From assembly GCF_017744835.1 (NCBI RefSeq), contig NZ_JAGIAM010000004.1, positions 372,001 to 436,000 on the forward strand: a stretch of 64,000 bases of DNA, written 5' to 3'. The notes below the pieces were generated by a model. The model was given only the letters and a program-made list of their open reading frames with translations, searched no databases and had not been told where the DNA came from. The stretch comes from Sphingomonas sp. GTDB taxonomy: Bacteria; Pseudomonadota; Alphaproteobacteria; Sphingomonadales; Sphingomonadaceae. A program made the position numbers and the translations under genes. Of the stretch, positions 33,964 through 42,124 are shown in pieces; the stretch's first letter is position 1; each line of letters opens with the position of its first letter.

Positions 33964-34274
33964 GCGACCTCGCGCTCCTCTATACTACCCTCCCCACGCG
34001 CGCCGACGCCGAGCGCGTCGCCCAGACCGTCCTCGCCGAACGGCTCGCCGCCTGCGTCAACCTCCTCGGCGCCAGCTCAGCCCTCTATCGCTGGGAAGGT
34101 GCGATCGAGCGCGCCGAAGAAGTGCCCGCGCTGTTCAAGACCACCGTCGAGCTCGCCGAGCGGCTGCGCGAACGGATCGAGGCGCTGCATCCCTATGACC
34201 TGCCCGTGGTCGAGATCTGGCCCGTCGCGGCGACCTCCGCGGTCTGGCGCTGGGTGAGCACGGAAACCGGCTGA
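33960..34274 (+). CDS. cutA: CutA-type divalent-cation tolerance protein
   Basis: A 104-residue protein: YTTLPTRADAERVAQTVLAERLAACVNLLGA, then SLYRWEGAIERAEEVPALFKT-like and LHPYDLPVVEIWPV. This is the CutA trimer family (copper tolerance; role still vague). The start is a GTG at 33960 overlapping the ctaA stop (GTGA), so it has no independent leader. Its own TGA shares an A with the ATG of the next gene. Confidence 0.88.
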   Translation: MSDLALLYTTLPTRADAERVAQTVLAERLAACVNLLGASSALYRWEGAIERAEEVPALFKTTVELAERLRERIEALHPYDLPVVEIWPVAATSAVWRWVSTETG

Positions 34275-35107
34275 TGCTTGCCGCGGCGATACTGCTCCAG
34301 GCGGCGGTCGCCGCGCCGGCCTTCGCCCCGCCGCTCGACGTGCCGCTGCTCGTCACCACCGAGCAGACCGCGACCGACGCCGCCAGCGAGCGCCGCTATG
34401 CGCTGCACCGGTTGATCCGCTTCCACCGCGAGGATGCAGGCTATCGCGCCGAAGTCCGGGTATTGGCCCCGCAGGCGGAGGCCTCGGCCGGCGTGGGCGG
34501 GATGGTCGATGCCGGCTTCGCGGCGCTTACCGGGCAGACGCTCGTCTTCCATCTCGACGATCGCGGGAGCGTGACGGCGGTGGAGGATGTCGACGCGCTC
34601 TGGGGCCGGCTGTGCGATGCGATCGGCACGCTGGCCGGCAGCAAGGCGCGCGATCCCGCCACCCGCGCGACGCTGGCCGAGCGCATCGCCACGCCGCTGC
34701 GCGGCCTGCCGGAGGCTCGCCGCCGGGCGATGCTGAGCACCCTGGTCACGGCGGTCATCGACGACGAACCGCGCGCGCCGGCCGGCAGCATCGCGCCCGT
34801 GCGCATTCCCGGAACCTCCCCGCTCGGCGCCGCGCAGATGCTGGAGGGCATCCGCACTACCACTGCCGTCGAGGGCGGGGAGTTGCAGTCGGTCACGCGC
34901 GCGTCGAGCGCCGCGCCCACGGGCGCCGACGCCAGCCGCATCGAGCTCGAACGGCTCCGCCGAACGGACCCGCGCAGCGGGCTGATCCGCTTCGCGAGCG
35001 ACACCAACCGCATCGTCACCGGCACCGGCGAGAGCGCCCGCCAGGCAGTGCGCACGACCGTCGTCCGCGTCGTCCCGGCAGCCCCCGGCGCATGGCCCGG
35101 AAGCTGA
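34274..35107 (+). CDS. Hypothetical exported protein
   Basis: A 277-residue protein with a short N-terminal hydrophobic stretch ([18 protein letters not shown]), probably a signal peptide. The body has no family I can name. It is joined to cutA by TGATG, so it is part of the ctaA-cutA operon. The C-terminus is [14 protein letters not shown]. Confidence 0.6.
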   Translation: MLAAAILLQAAVAAPAFAPPLDVPLLVTTEQTATDAASERRYALHRLIRFHREDAGYRAEVRVLAPQAEASAGVGGMVDAGFAALTGQTLVFHLDDRGSVTAVEDVDALWGRLCDAIGTLAGSKARDPATRATLAERIATPLRGLPEARRRAMLSTLVTAVIDDEPRAPAGSIAPVRIPGTSPLGAAQMLEGIRTTTAVEGGELQSVTRASSAAPTGADASRIELERLRRTDPRSGLIRFASDTNRIVTGTGESARQAVRTTVVRVVPAAPGAWPGS

Positions 35108-35108
35108 T

Positions 35109-35151
35109 GGTATTATAATACCCGTCAGCAAATCGGCCGATTTGCTTGACT
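35109..35151 (+). promoter_or_regulatory. Two adjacent perfect palindromes and a -35-like box before rplM
   Basis: GGTATTATAATACC (35109-35122) is a 14-bp perfect palindrome; AGCAAATCGGCCGATTTGCT (35127-35146) is a 20-bp perfect palindrome four bases later. A TTGACT (35146-35151) overlaps the end of the second and could be the -35 box of the rplM-rpsI promoter; the -10 (near 35169) is weak. The preceding gene stops at 35107. Confidence 0.5.
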
Positions 35152-35237
35152 TTCGCGAGCCCCTCAGCCAAATGCCCGCCGTCCGCGCTGCCCCTCGGGG
35201 TGGCGCGCTTGCGTTTCAAACGAAAGGTCCCGGCCCC

Positions 35238-35717
35238 ATGAAGGAGCTGATGAAGACCACCAAGTCGGCCAAGCCGCACGAGGTGGAGAAGAAGTGGCAC
35301 ATCGTCGATGCCGACGGCCTGGTGGTCGGTCGCGCGGCGACGATCATCGCCAATGTGCTTCGCGGCAAGCACAAGACGAGCTTCACCCCGCACGTCGACT
35401 GCGGCGACAACGTCATCGTGATCAACGCCGACAAGGTGCGGTTCACCGGCAAGAAGCTGACGCAGAAGTTCTACTACAAGCACACCGGCTATGCCGGCGG
35501 CATCAAGGAAGTCCGCGCCGACAAGGTGCTCGACGGCCGCTTCCCCGAGCGCGTGCTCGAGAAGGCGATCGAGCGCATGATCCCGCGCGGCCCGCTCGGC
35601 CGCCAGCAGATGCGCAACCTGCGCATCTACAAGGGTTCGGAGCACCCGCACGAGGCGCAGAACCCCGAAGTCCTGGATATCGCGGGCATGAACCGCAAGA
35701 ACAAGGTGGGCGCATAA
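35238..35717 (+). CDS. rplM: Ribosomal protein uL13
   Basis: A 159-residue large-subunit protein. [20 protein letters not shown], then [20 protein letters not shown] and [24 protein letters not shown] are classical L13 sequence. The ATG at 35238 gives the common sphingomonad start (MKELMKTTK); an ATG at 35250 is also in frame and has AAGGAG three bases before it. It overlaps rpsI by one base (TAATG). Confidence 0.95.
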   Translation: MKELMKTTKSAKPHEVEKKWHIVDADGLVVGRAATIIANVLRGKHKTSFTPHVDCGDNVIVINADKVRFTGKKLTQKFYYKHTGYAGGIKEVRADKVLDGRFPERVLEKAIERMIPRGPLGRQQMRNLRIYKGSEHPHEAQNPEVLDIAGMNRKNKVGA

Positions 35718-36238
35718 TGTCCGACAACCGCCAGTCCCTTTCCGATCTGGGCAACCTGACCCAGGGCGCAGCGCCTGTCGAAGGTGCGGAAGCCGCCGCT
35801 CCCGTCGTCCAGGTGCAGACCACGCCGCTGCGCCAGCAGGAAGTCGACAAGTTCGGCCGCGCCTATGCGACCGGCCGCCGCAAGGACGCCGTCGCCCGCG
35901 TGTGGCTGAAGCCCGGCACCGGCAAGATCACGATCAACGGTCGTGACCAGGAAGTCTATTTCGCGCGTCCGACGCTGCGCCTCGTCATCAACCAGCCGTT
36001 CGGTGTCGCCGAGCGCGAGGGCCAGTATGACGTGGTCTGCACCGTCAAGGGCGGTGGCCTTTCGGGCCAGGCCGGCGCGGTCAAGCACGGCATCGCCCAG
36101 GCGCTGACCCGCTACGAGCCGGTGCTGCGCAGCCCGGTCAAGGCCGCCGGCTTCCTGACCCGCGACAGCCGCGCCGTCGAGCGTAAGAAGTACGGCAAGG
36201 CCAAGGCCCGCCGCAGCTTCCAGTTCTCGAAGCGCTAA
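35717..36238 (+). CDS. rpsI: Ribosomal protein uS9
   Basis: A 173-residue small-subunit protein. Residues 48-173 are the conserved S9 core ([54 protein letters not shown]) with the C-terminal RRSFQFSKR that reaches the P-site tRNA. About 45 N-terminal residues are a non-conserved extension common in alphaproteobacteria. It is co-transcribed with rplM and followed by a terminator. Confidence 0.95.
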   Translation: MSDNRQSLSDLGNLTQGAAPVEGAEAAAPVVQVQTTPLRQQEVDKFGRAYATGRRKDAVARVWLKPGTGKITINGRDQEVYFARPTLRLVINQPFGVAEREGQYDVVCTVKGGGLSGQAGAVKHGIAQALTRYEPVLRSPVKAAGFLTRDSRAVERKKYGKAKARRSFQFSKR

Positions 36239-36262
36239 GGCTTTCCGCACGGAAACACGAAG

Positions 36263-36290
36263 GGGCGGTCCGGCAACGGGCCGCCCTTTT
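36263..36290 (+). terminator. Rho-independent terminator of rplM-rpsI
   Basis: Arms GGGCGGTCC and GGGCCGCCC form nine pairs (one G-U), with loop GGCAAC and then TTTT (36287-36290). It lies 25 bases after the rpsI stop. Confidence 0.85.
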
Positions 36291-36417
36291 GCTTTGGGCT
36301 CTCTCCCGGCGCCGTTCGTCGCCTGGGGGCGAGACAGCGTCGCGAAGCGCAGGTAGCATCTCCGCCCAAGGGAACCGATCGCCCGCCGGGCATTTCGGTC
36401 CGCAGGAGAGATGCCTG

Positions 36418-37167
36418 ATGACCTCACGGAACGCGACGCCCTTCCTGCCCCTCGCCGACGACGGCGTCTGGCCCGAGGACGTGCGGCGGTCCGCATCCGA
36501 CATCGCCCATCTCCTTGCGTTCGGCGCGCTCAACTGGCCGTGGTTGCTGCGCAGCCTCTCGGGCGGATCCAGGGCAGCCAAGGCGGCGCTGCTCGAACGG
36601 CTCGACCTCGCGCCCGACGCGCTGCCGCACCTGGGCAGCTGGAAGGCCGACACCGGCTTCCTCACGCTGATCGTCGACCAGATCGAGCGCCAGCGCCCGC
36701 AGATCGTGCTCGAGCTCGGCGCCGGCGCCTCGAGCCTGATCGCCGGCCGCGCGCTCCAGAAGTTCGGCGGTGGCCGGCTGATCAGCTGCGACCAGCACGC
36801 CGGCTTCGTCGAGGCGACGCGGGGCTGGCTGCACGAGAACGGCGTCGAGACCGAGCTGCGCGCCACGCCCCTCATCCCCTCCCCAGGCGGCTGGCCCGGG
36901 GTCTGGTACGATCACGGCCCGCTGCCCGCGCGCATCGACCTGCTTCTTATCGACGGCCCGCCCTGGACGATCCACCCTTTTGTGCGCGGCGCGGCCGACA
37001 GCCTGTTCGACCGGCTGCCCGTGGGCGGCACGGTGATGCTCGACGACGCCGCCCGCCCCGGCGAGCGCGTGGTCGCGCGCAAATGGCGGCGGAAGTGGCC
37101 GGACTTCGAGTTCCGGTTGGTCAATGCGGGGACCAAGGGCACGCTGATCGGGACGCGGCTGCGGTAG
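36418..37167 (+). CDS. SAM-dependent methyltransferase-like protein
   Basis: A 249-residue protein. IVLELGAGASSLIAGRAL (about 97-114) is the SAM-binding loop of a class I methyltransferase, followed by ISCDQHAGFVEATR and LLLIDGPPW, the acidic and substrate-side motifs. The substrate is unknown. The ATG at 36418 follows GGAGAG; the open frame begins earlier inside the rpsI terminator. It converges with the phosphoesterase gene; a palindrome lies between. Confidence 0.75.
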   Translation: MTSRNATPFLPLADDGVWPEDVRRSASDIAHLLAFGALNWPWLLRSLSGGSRAAKAALLERLDLAPDALPHLGSWKADTGFLTLIVDQIERQRPQIVLELGAGASSLIAGRALQKFGGGRLISCDQHAGFVEATRGWLHENGVETELRATPLIPSPGGWPGVWYDHGPLPARIDLLLIDGPPWTIHPFVRGAADSLFDRLPVGGTVMLDDAARPGERVVARKWRRKWPDFEFRLVNAGTKGTLIGTRLR

Positions 37168-37175
37168 GCTAGTCC

Positions 37176-37192
37176 CCTCCCTGAAAGGGAGG
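37176..37192. repeat. GC palindrome between convergent genes
   Basis: Arms CCTCCCT and AGGGAGG with a three-base loop. It is a single copy of the palindrome family found also near 38.9 and 46.4 kb, and may act as a bidirectional terminator here. Confidence 0.6.
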
Positions 37193-37204
37193 AAGGGGAG
37201 CAAC

Positions 37205-37951
37205 TCAGAGCGTCACCGCGCCTTCACCCTTGAACCGCGCGCGGGTCTCGAAGCTCGCACCCTCCACGCGGATCTCGTTGAACGACGGGGGCTGGTCGCG
37301 GACGCGTTCGGAGAGGGTACCCGCGCCGATCAGCCGGACCGTCCGGCCACCGACTGGATATTCGACGTCGAACGGGTCGTGGACATGGCCGGTGAGCACG
37401 GCATGCGCTCCCGCCGCGGCAAGCGCGTCGAGTGCCATCCGGCCGTGGCGCGTAAAGGACGTGCCGCGCGTCCCCGCCTCGATCAGTGGGTGGTGCGCGG
37501 CGACGAAGATAAGGTCGCCCGCGGGCACGGCCTCGACCAGCGCGAGCGATTCCTGCAGCGCGTGCGTGCTCACATAGCCCTTGGCCCAGTTGAGCCGCAG
37601 CTGAAACCGCGCGGTGGTCTTGAGCGGCACCACCGCGACGCCCTTCACGTCGAGCGGGCGCTCGATCATCCGCTCGAGTGCCTGGTAGCGTTTGTAGGGC
37701 GTGACGAAGCGCGCCCAGAGATTGAAATAGGGCAGGTCGTGGTTGCCGACTTCCACCGTCACTGGCCGCCCCAGCCCTTCGAGCCATTTGGCCGCGGCGG
37801 CGAACTCGCGCGCGCGGGCGCGCATCGTCAGGTCGCCGGTCATGACGATCGCGTCGGGCTGCTCCTCGACCACCTTGCGGCCGAACCAGTCGACCGCCTC
37901 GCGGTCCTCGCGGCCGAAATGGACGTCGCTGACATGGAACAGCCGGATCAT
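37205..37951 (-). CDS. Metallophosphoesterase
   Basis: A 248-residue calcineurin-like phosphoesterase. MIRLFHVSDVHFG, MTGDLTMRA, VEVGNHDLPY, VAAHHPLIE and LTGHVHDPFD are the five metal-binding blocks in order (D-x-H, G-D, G-N-H-D, H, G-H-x-H). Substrate unknown; the class includes UDP-diacylglucosamine and cAMP phosphodiesterases. The ATG overlaps the stop of the lipid-kinase-like gene (ATGA), so the two are coupled. Confidence 0.87.
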   Translation of the reverse strand: MIRLFHVSDVHFGREDREAVDWFGRKVVEEQPDAIVMTGDLTMRARAREFAAAAKWLEGLGRPVTVEVGNHDLPYFNLWARFVTPYKRYQALERMIERPLDVKGVAVVPLKTTARFQLRLNWAKGYVSTHALQESLALVEAVPAGDLIFVAAHHPLIEAGTRGTSFTRHGRMALDALAAAGAHAVLTGHVHDPFDVEYPVGGRTVRLIGAGTLSERVRDQPPSFNEIRVEGASFETRARFKGEGAVTL

Positions 37952-38790
37952 GGCTCGGGCGCCTCCGCCTTGGTGGCGATGAAGGTCTCGAGGCTGCGCC
38001 CGGCGCGGATCGGCACCGAGGGCGCAAGCGTCACCGGCTCGCCGTCGAACAGCGCGAGCACCGGCCGGTTGCCGCGGATGCGCAGCTCCTGGGTGCAGGT
38101 CTCGCTCACCGCCCGCGCCGCGACCCAGTCGCCGGTCAGCCAGTCCCAGCCGAGCTGGGCGATCGAGCCCCAGTCGCGCGCATCGACGCCGGCGACATGG
38201 AGCTCGTGCGGATAGGGAGTGACGAACACCGCCTGATAATCGTCGTGCAGCCCCGCCGCACCCGCGACGCGGATTCCGCGCTCGCCGAAGGTCCTGCGCC
38301 AGGCGCTGCGCACCGCCGCGCCGAGCCGGCCGATCCGCCCGTCGCGCACTGCCTCGCGCGCGCGGAACCACGCCGCGGCAGGGCCGAGGATCAGCCCGAC
38401 GAAGGCGCGGTTCTCGCCCGCGATCACATAAGGAAGCGCGACGCGCCGATCGCATTGGTGCGCGGCATGGACGATCTTGTGCGGATCGGTCTCGTCATGC
38501 AGTCCCTTGGCGAGCAGGTTCATCGTGCCCCCGGGCAGGATCAGGAAGGCGCCTTCCCATTCCCCAAGCGCGCAGAGCGCCGCGTTGATCGTCCCGTCGC
38601 CGGCGAAGAGCACCACCGTGTCCGCCCGCGCCGCGTCCAGTTCCTCGCCCGTCGGCAGCTTCTGCTCGGGGAATTCGGTGCGCCCCGCCAGGGTGAGCCC
38701 CTGTTCCTCGAACACCGCCTCCAGCGCTTCGCACTTGGCGCGCGTCGCGGTGCCGGAATTGGGATTGGTGATGAACCAGAGCCTGTCCAT
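37948..38790 (-). CDS. Diacylglycerol/sphingosine kinase-type protein
   Basis: A 280-residue protein of the DAGK catalytic family: LWFITNPNSGTATRAK, VVLFAGDGTINAALCALG and LILPGGTMNLLAKGL match the ATP-binding and G-G-D-G-T/N-P-x-S-G blocks (here A-G-D-G-T). In a sphingolipid-making organism, phosphorylation of lipids such as diacylglycerol or sphingoid base is plausible. Start MDRLWF at 38790 was preferred over 38802. It is coupled to the phosphoesterase gene, suggesting a lipid phosphate turnover pair. Confidence 0.83.
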   Translation of the reverse strand: MDRLWFITNPNSGTATRAKCEALEAVFEEQGLTLAGRTEFPEQKLPTGEELDAARADTVVLFAGDGTINAALCALGEWEGAFLILPGGTMNLLAKGLHDETDPHKIVHAAHQCDRRVALPYVIAGENRAFVGLILGPAAAWFRAREAVRDGRIGRLGAAVRSAWRRTFGERGIRVAGAAGLHDDYQAVFVTPYPHELHVAGVDARDWGSIAQLGWDWLTGDWVAARAVSETCTQELRIRGNRPVLALFDGEPVTLAPSVPIRAGRSLETFIATKAEAPEP

Positions 38791-38848
38791 TGCGCCGCCC
38801 AACGCGCGAGGGGGGAATTGGTGGCTTGCCCCGCGCCCACACTCTTTT

Positions 38849-38997
38849 CCCCTCCCTGGAAGGGAGGGGCAAGGGGTGGGTCAGGCGCTGGGCGAGGCTC
38901 GATGCCTCGCACCGCGCTTTTCAGCGGAGCGCTGATGAGTCCTTTCGAGCGCGCAGACGCGCGCACCCACCCCCAACCCCTCCCTTTCAGGGAGGGG
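38849..38997. repeat. Inverted pair of REP-like palindromes
   Basis: CCCCTCCCT/AGGGAGGGG with a three-base loop occurs at 38849-38869 and 38977-38997. Each has a tail on its inner side: AAGGGGTGGGT after the first, ACCCACCCCCAA before the second, so the two face each other. They sit between the minus-strand lipid-kinase gene's start and the GH35 gene's end. This is the form of a REPIN/BIME doublet. Confidence 0.7.
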
Positions 38998-39008
38998 GAG
39001 AACCTGGA

Positions 39009-40499
39009 CTAGCCCCCATACCGATACAGCCGCACGCGCTGCACGCCCATGACGTCGAGCGGCAGGCGGACGTGGCGGCCCTGGTGGGTCTGGTCGCCGT
39101 TGAGCACGCGGCCGGGCACCCATTTGCCATCGACGAACCTGCCTTCCTCGACGCGGTCGAGCCCGGCGCGGCCCTTGCCGTCGGCCGGCTCCACCGTGAC
39201 GGTGATGCCGCTGCCCGCGATCAGATAATCCTCGCCGCCGAGCCACAGGATCATGCCGCCATGCTCGGCCGCCACCTGCTTGTCCTTGGGCGTCCAGGGA
39301 TCGACGAAGCTCACCGTGAAGCGATAGCCGCCGAGCGTCTGGACCTGCGGCGTCTCGTCGACCTGCCCCTCGAAGGTCACGGGCGGCGAGAAGCCAAGGA
39401 TGCGGTTCGCCTTCTGCGCCTCGAGGATCTGCGGCGCCATGCTGCCGAGCAGGCCGTAGAGCGCGCCGAGCCGGGCCGCGCCCGCCTCGTCGATGCCCTC
39501 GATGCCGAAGGGGCTGAAACCGATGCCGCGATGCTTCGCGATCACGGTGAAGGCATTGGCGGCGGCATGCGCCTCGCCGGCGTTGTTCGCCTCGGGGACG
39601 AACAGCGGGTTGCCCGGCCGCGCATAGCCCGCGGCGATCCCGGCGAAGCTGGGGAAATAGATATCGGGCGCGAGGAAATCGAGCGAGGGCGCCCCTTTGC
39701 GCCAAACGTCATAGAGATGCGCGAGCGGCCCGCCGCTCGGATATTCGCCCGGCTGCTTGCCCGGCCGGCCCTGCGCGCCGTTGACGTACATCGGCAGCGG
39801 ATATTCGCGCTTGCCCGCCTTGGCGACGACTTCGGTGAAGCGCGCATAGGCATCGACGGTGAACGCCTCCTCCGATCCGCGGAACCTGGCGAAGGCCGCG
39901 TCGGCGACGCGCCCGTGCTCGCGCGCGGTGGGGAGGAAGCCGATCTCGTTCTCGACCTGGACCATCACCACCGTGTGGCGCTCGCCATCGACTTCGCGCA
40001 GGTGCCGCATCAGCGCGGCGAAGGCGCGCGCATCGGCGTCGCGGGTCTCGGTGCCGAAGGCCGAGAGGATCTCCTGCGCCTTGCCGTCCGGGCCGGTGGT
40101 GCGCGGGAAGCGCCGCTCGTCGCGCTTCACCCAGGCGGGGACATAGGTCGACATCGAGTTCTTCCACGTGCCGAACCACAGCAGCACCAGCCGCATGTCG
40201 TGCGCGCGGGCATCCTCGATCAGCCAGTCGACCGAGGAGAAGTCGAACTTGCCTTCCTGCGGCTCGATCAGCTCCCAGCTCACCGGCGTGATCACCGTGT
40301 TGAGGTGCATCGCCTTGAGCTTCTGCCAATAGGGCCCCAGCCATTCGCGGCTCGACGCGCTCGAATTGCCCAGCTCGCCGCCAAGGACGAGGAAGGGCTT
40401 GCCCTCGACGAGCAGCTGCCCGTCCTTGACCTGGGGGATCTGGGCGGCGGCGGGGACTGCGGCAGTCAGCAGCAGCAACGGGGCAAGGCGGCGCAACAT
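39009..40499 (-). CDS. Secreted GH35 beta-galactosidase with C-terminal DUF5597-like domain
   Basis: A 496-residue protein with a signal peptide (1-20). It has a TIM barrel: FLVLGGELGNSSASS, LNTVITPVSWELIEP, LVLLWFGTWKNSMSTYVP. The acid/base is Glu185 in VENEIG and the likely nucleophile is Glu303 in VPEANNAG. A beta-domain follows (FTVSFVDPWTPKDKQ, HGGMILWLGGEDYLIAGSG) like DUF5597 in xyloglucan-type GH35 enzymes. It releases galactose residues in the periplasm. The ATG at 40499 gives the signal peptide; a longer frame to 41033 is the opposite-strand MFS region. It diverges from the MFS operon. Confidence 0.88.
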   Translation of the reverse strand: MLRRLAPLLLLTAAVPAAAQIPQVKDGQLLVEGKPFLVLGGELGNSSASSREWLGPYWQKLKAMHLNTVITPVSWELIEPQEGKFDFSSVDWLIEDARAHDMRLVLLWFGTWKNSMSTYVPAWVKRDERRFPRTTGPDGKAQEILSAFGTETRDADARAFAALMRHLREVDGERHTVVMVQVENEIGFLPTAREHGRVADAAFARFRGSEEAFTVDAYARFTEVVAKAGKREYPLPMYVNGAQGRPGKQPGEYPSGGPLAHLYDVWRKGAPSLDFLAPDIYFPSFAGIAAGYARPGNPLFVPEANNAGEAHAAANAFTVIAKHRGIGFSPFGIEGIDEAGAARLGALYGLLGSMAPQILEAQKANRILGFSPPVTFEGQVDETPQVQTLGGYRFTVSFVDPWTPKDKQVAAEHGGMILWLGGEDYLIAGSGITVTVEPADGKGRAGLDRVEEGRFVDGKWVPGRVLNGDQTHQGRHVRLPLDVMGVQRVRLYRYGG

Positions 40500-40575
40500 G
40501 GGCGTCCGTGTCGCCGGGACGAGGGAACTCGTCAAGCGCCGGGGCCTTTTCAGCTGCTCCAGCAAAGGTGACCCG

Positions 40576-42108
40576 ATGACCCTCCAGCCGCAGCACAGCG
40601 TGAGCGAGGCCGAACGGCAGCACGCGCTCGGCCAGGTAGTGACCGAGGGTGCCTTCGCCGCCGCCGCGACGGCGCTGACCAGCGGCGTGATCCTGACCGC
40701 GCTGGCGATGCACTTGGGCGCGTCGAACCTGGTGATCGGCGTGCTGGCGAGCGCCCCCTTCCTCGGCCAGCTGCTCCAGGCGCCGGCGATCCTGATCGTC
40801 GAACGGCTGCGCCAGCGCAAGCTGATCTCGGTGGTGAGCAGCCTCACCGGCCGCGCGATGATGGCGCTGATGGCGCTCTCCCCCTTCCTCCCGCCCGAGC
40901 TGGGGATCGCCGCGCTGGCGCTCGCCCAGCTCATCCTCTGCGGCATGGGCGCGATCGGGACCTGCGCCTGGAACGCCTGGATGCGCGACCTGGCGCCCGA
41001 GGATCGGCTCGGCTGGGTCTTCTCGCGCCGCACCAGCTATGCCGCGACGGTGAGCCTGGCCGCGGGGATCGCCGCCGCGATCGTGCTCGACCGCACGACC
41101 GAGGGATCGGCATGGCGCAGCATCATCTTCGGCGCGCTCTATGGGCTGGGCTTCCTCGCCGGGCTCGTCAGCGCCTGGCTGACCTCGCGCATCGCCGAGC
41201 CCGCCATGCCGCCGCGCCCCGAGGTGCAGCTCGGCCTGTTCGGGCTGCTACGCGAGCCGCTGGCAGACCGCAACTTCCGCCGGCTGACCATCTTCCTCGC
41301 CAGCTGGCAGTTCGCGATCAACTTGGCGACGCCCTTCTTCACCGTCTTCATCGTCCGCCAGCTCGGCTTCGACATGACCTTCGTCATGGTGCTGAGCGTG
41401 GTGAGCCAGCTCGCCAATCTGGTGGCGCTGCGCAACTGGGGGGCGCTGGCCGATCGCTTCGCCAACAAGTCGGTGCTGCTGGTCGCCGCGCCGACCTATA
41501 TCGTCTGCATCGTCGCGATGGTCGGCGCTTCGCAGATGGCGCACGGGCCGTGGCTGGTCGCCTATCTGGTGGTGCTGCACCTGTTCATGGGATCGGCGGT
41601 GGCCGGCGCGACGCTCGCCACCACCAGCATCGCGCTCAAGCTCTCGCCCAAGGGCCAGGCGACCGCCTATGTCGCCACCGCGGGGCTGGCGACCGCCGTT
41701 GCCGCGGGCGTGGCGCCGATCCTGGGGGGCGCCTTCGCCGACTTCTTCGCCGCGCGCCAGTTCGAGCTGCTGCTGCGCTGGACGAGCCCGGACGGCGTCG
41801 CGATCGTCTCGCCGCTGCGGCTGTCGCAATGGGATTTCTACTTCCTCATCGCCGGCGCGCTCGGCCTCTATGCGCTCCACCGGCTGACGCTGGTGCGCGA
41901 GAAGGGCGAGATTCAGCGGCGCGAGATGATCCAGCAGGTGATCCACCAGACCCGTCGCACCGCGCGGAACCTCTCCACTGTCGCGGGGCTGCGCACCCTC
42001 ACTTATCTGCCCGCCACTTTGCTCCGCGATGCGGAGGTCCGCGCGCGCTTCCTGCGGCTCCAGCGGCGGCGAATAAGGCAGATGCGCGGGGCAACGATTC
42101 CCGCCTAG
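40576..42108 (+). CDS. MFS transporter (first gene of GH130-like operon)
   Basis: A 510-residue membrane protein with about 12 helices in two halves. GVLASAPFLGQLLQAPAILIVERLRQRK, then WNAWMRDLAPEDRLGWVFSRR are typical MFS loops. The end is a basic cytoplasmic tail of about 60 residues (QRREMIQQVIHQTRRTARN), longer than usual. AAAGGTG before the ATG supports the start. It probably carries a sugar used by the three enzymes that follow; the gene ends seven bases before the next. Confidence 0.83.
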   Translation: MTLQPQHSVSEAERQHALGQVVTEGAFAAAATALTSGVILTALAMHLGASNLVIGVLASAPFLGQLLQAPAILIVERLRQRKLISVVSSLTGRAMMALMALSPFLPPELGIAALALAQLILCGMGAIGTCAWNAWMRDLAPEDRLGWVFSRRTSYAATVSLAAGIAAAIVLDRTTEGSAWRSIIFGALYGLGFLAGLVSAWLTSRIAEPAMPPRPEVQLGLFGLLREPLADRNFRRLTIFLASWQFAINLATPFFTVFIVRQLGFDMTFVMVLSVVSQLANLVALRNWGALADRFANKSVLLVAAPTYIVCIVAMVGASQMAHGPWLVAYLVVLHLFMGSAVAGATLATTSIALKLSPKGQATAYVATAGLATAVAAGVAPILGGAFADFFAARQFELLLRWTSPDGVAIVSPLRLSQWDFYFLIAGALGLYALHRLTLVREKGEIQRREMIQQVIHQTRRTARNLSTVAGLRTLTYLPATLLRDAEVRARFLRLQRRRIRQMRGATIPA

Positions 42109-42124
42109 CTCTGTTGTGGCAGGC

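Noticed and set aside
38790..40571. 593-residue plus-strand frame over the GH35 gene
   Set aside because: Antisense shadow; the opposite strand has a signal peptide and the GH35 catalytic glutamates.
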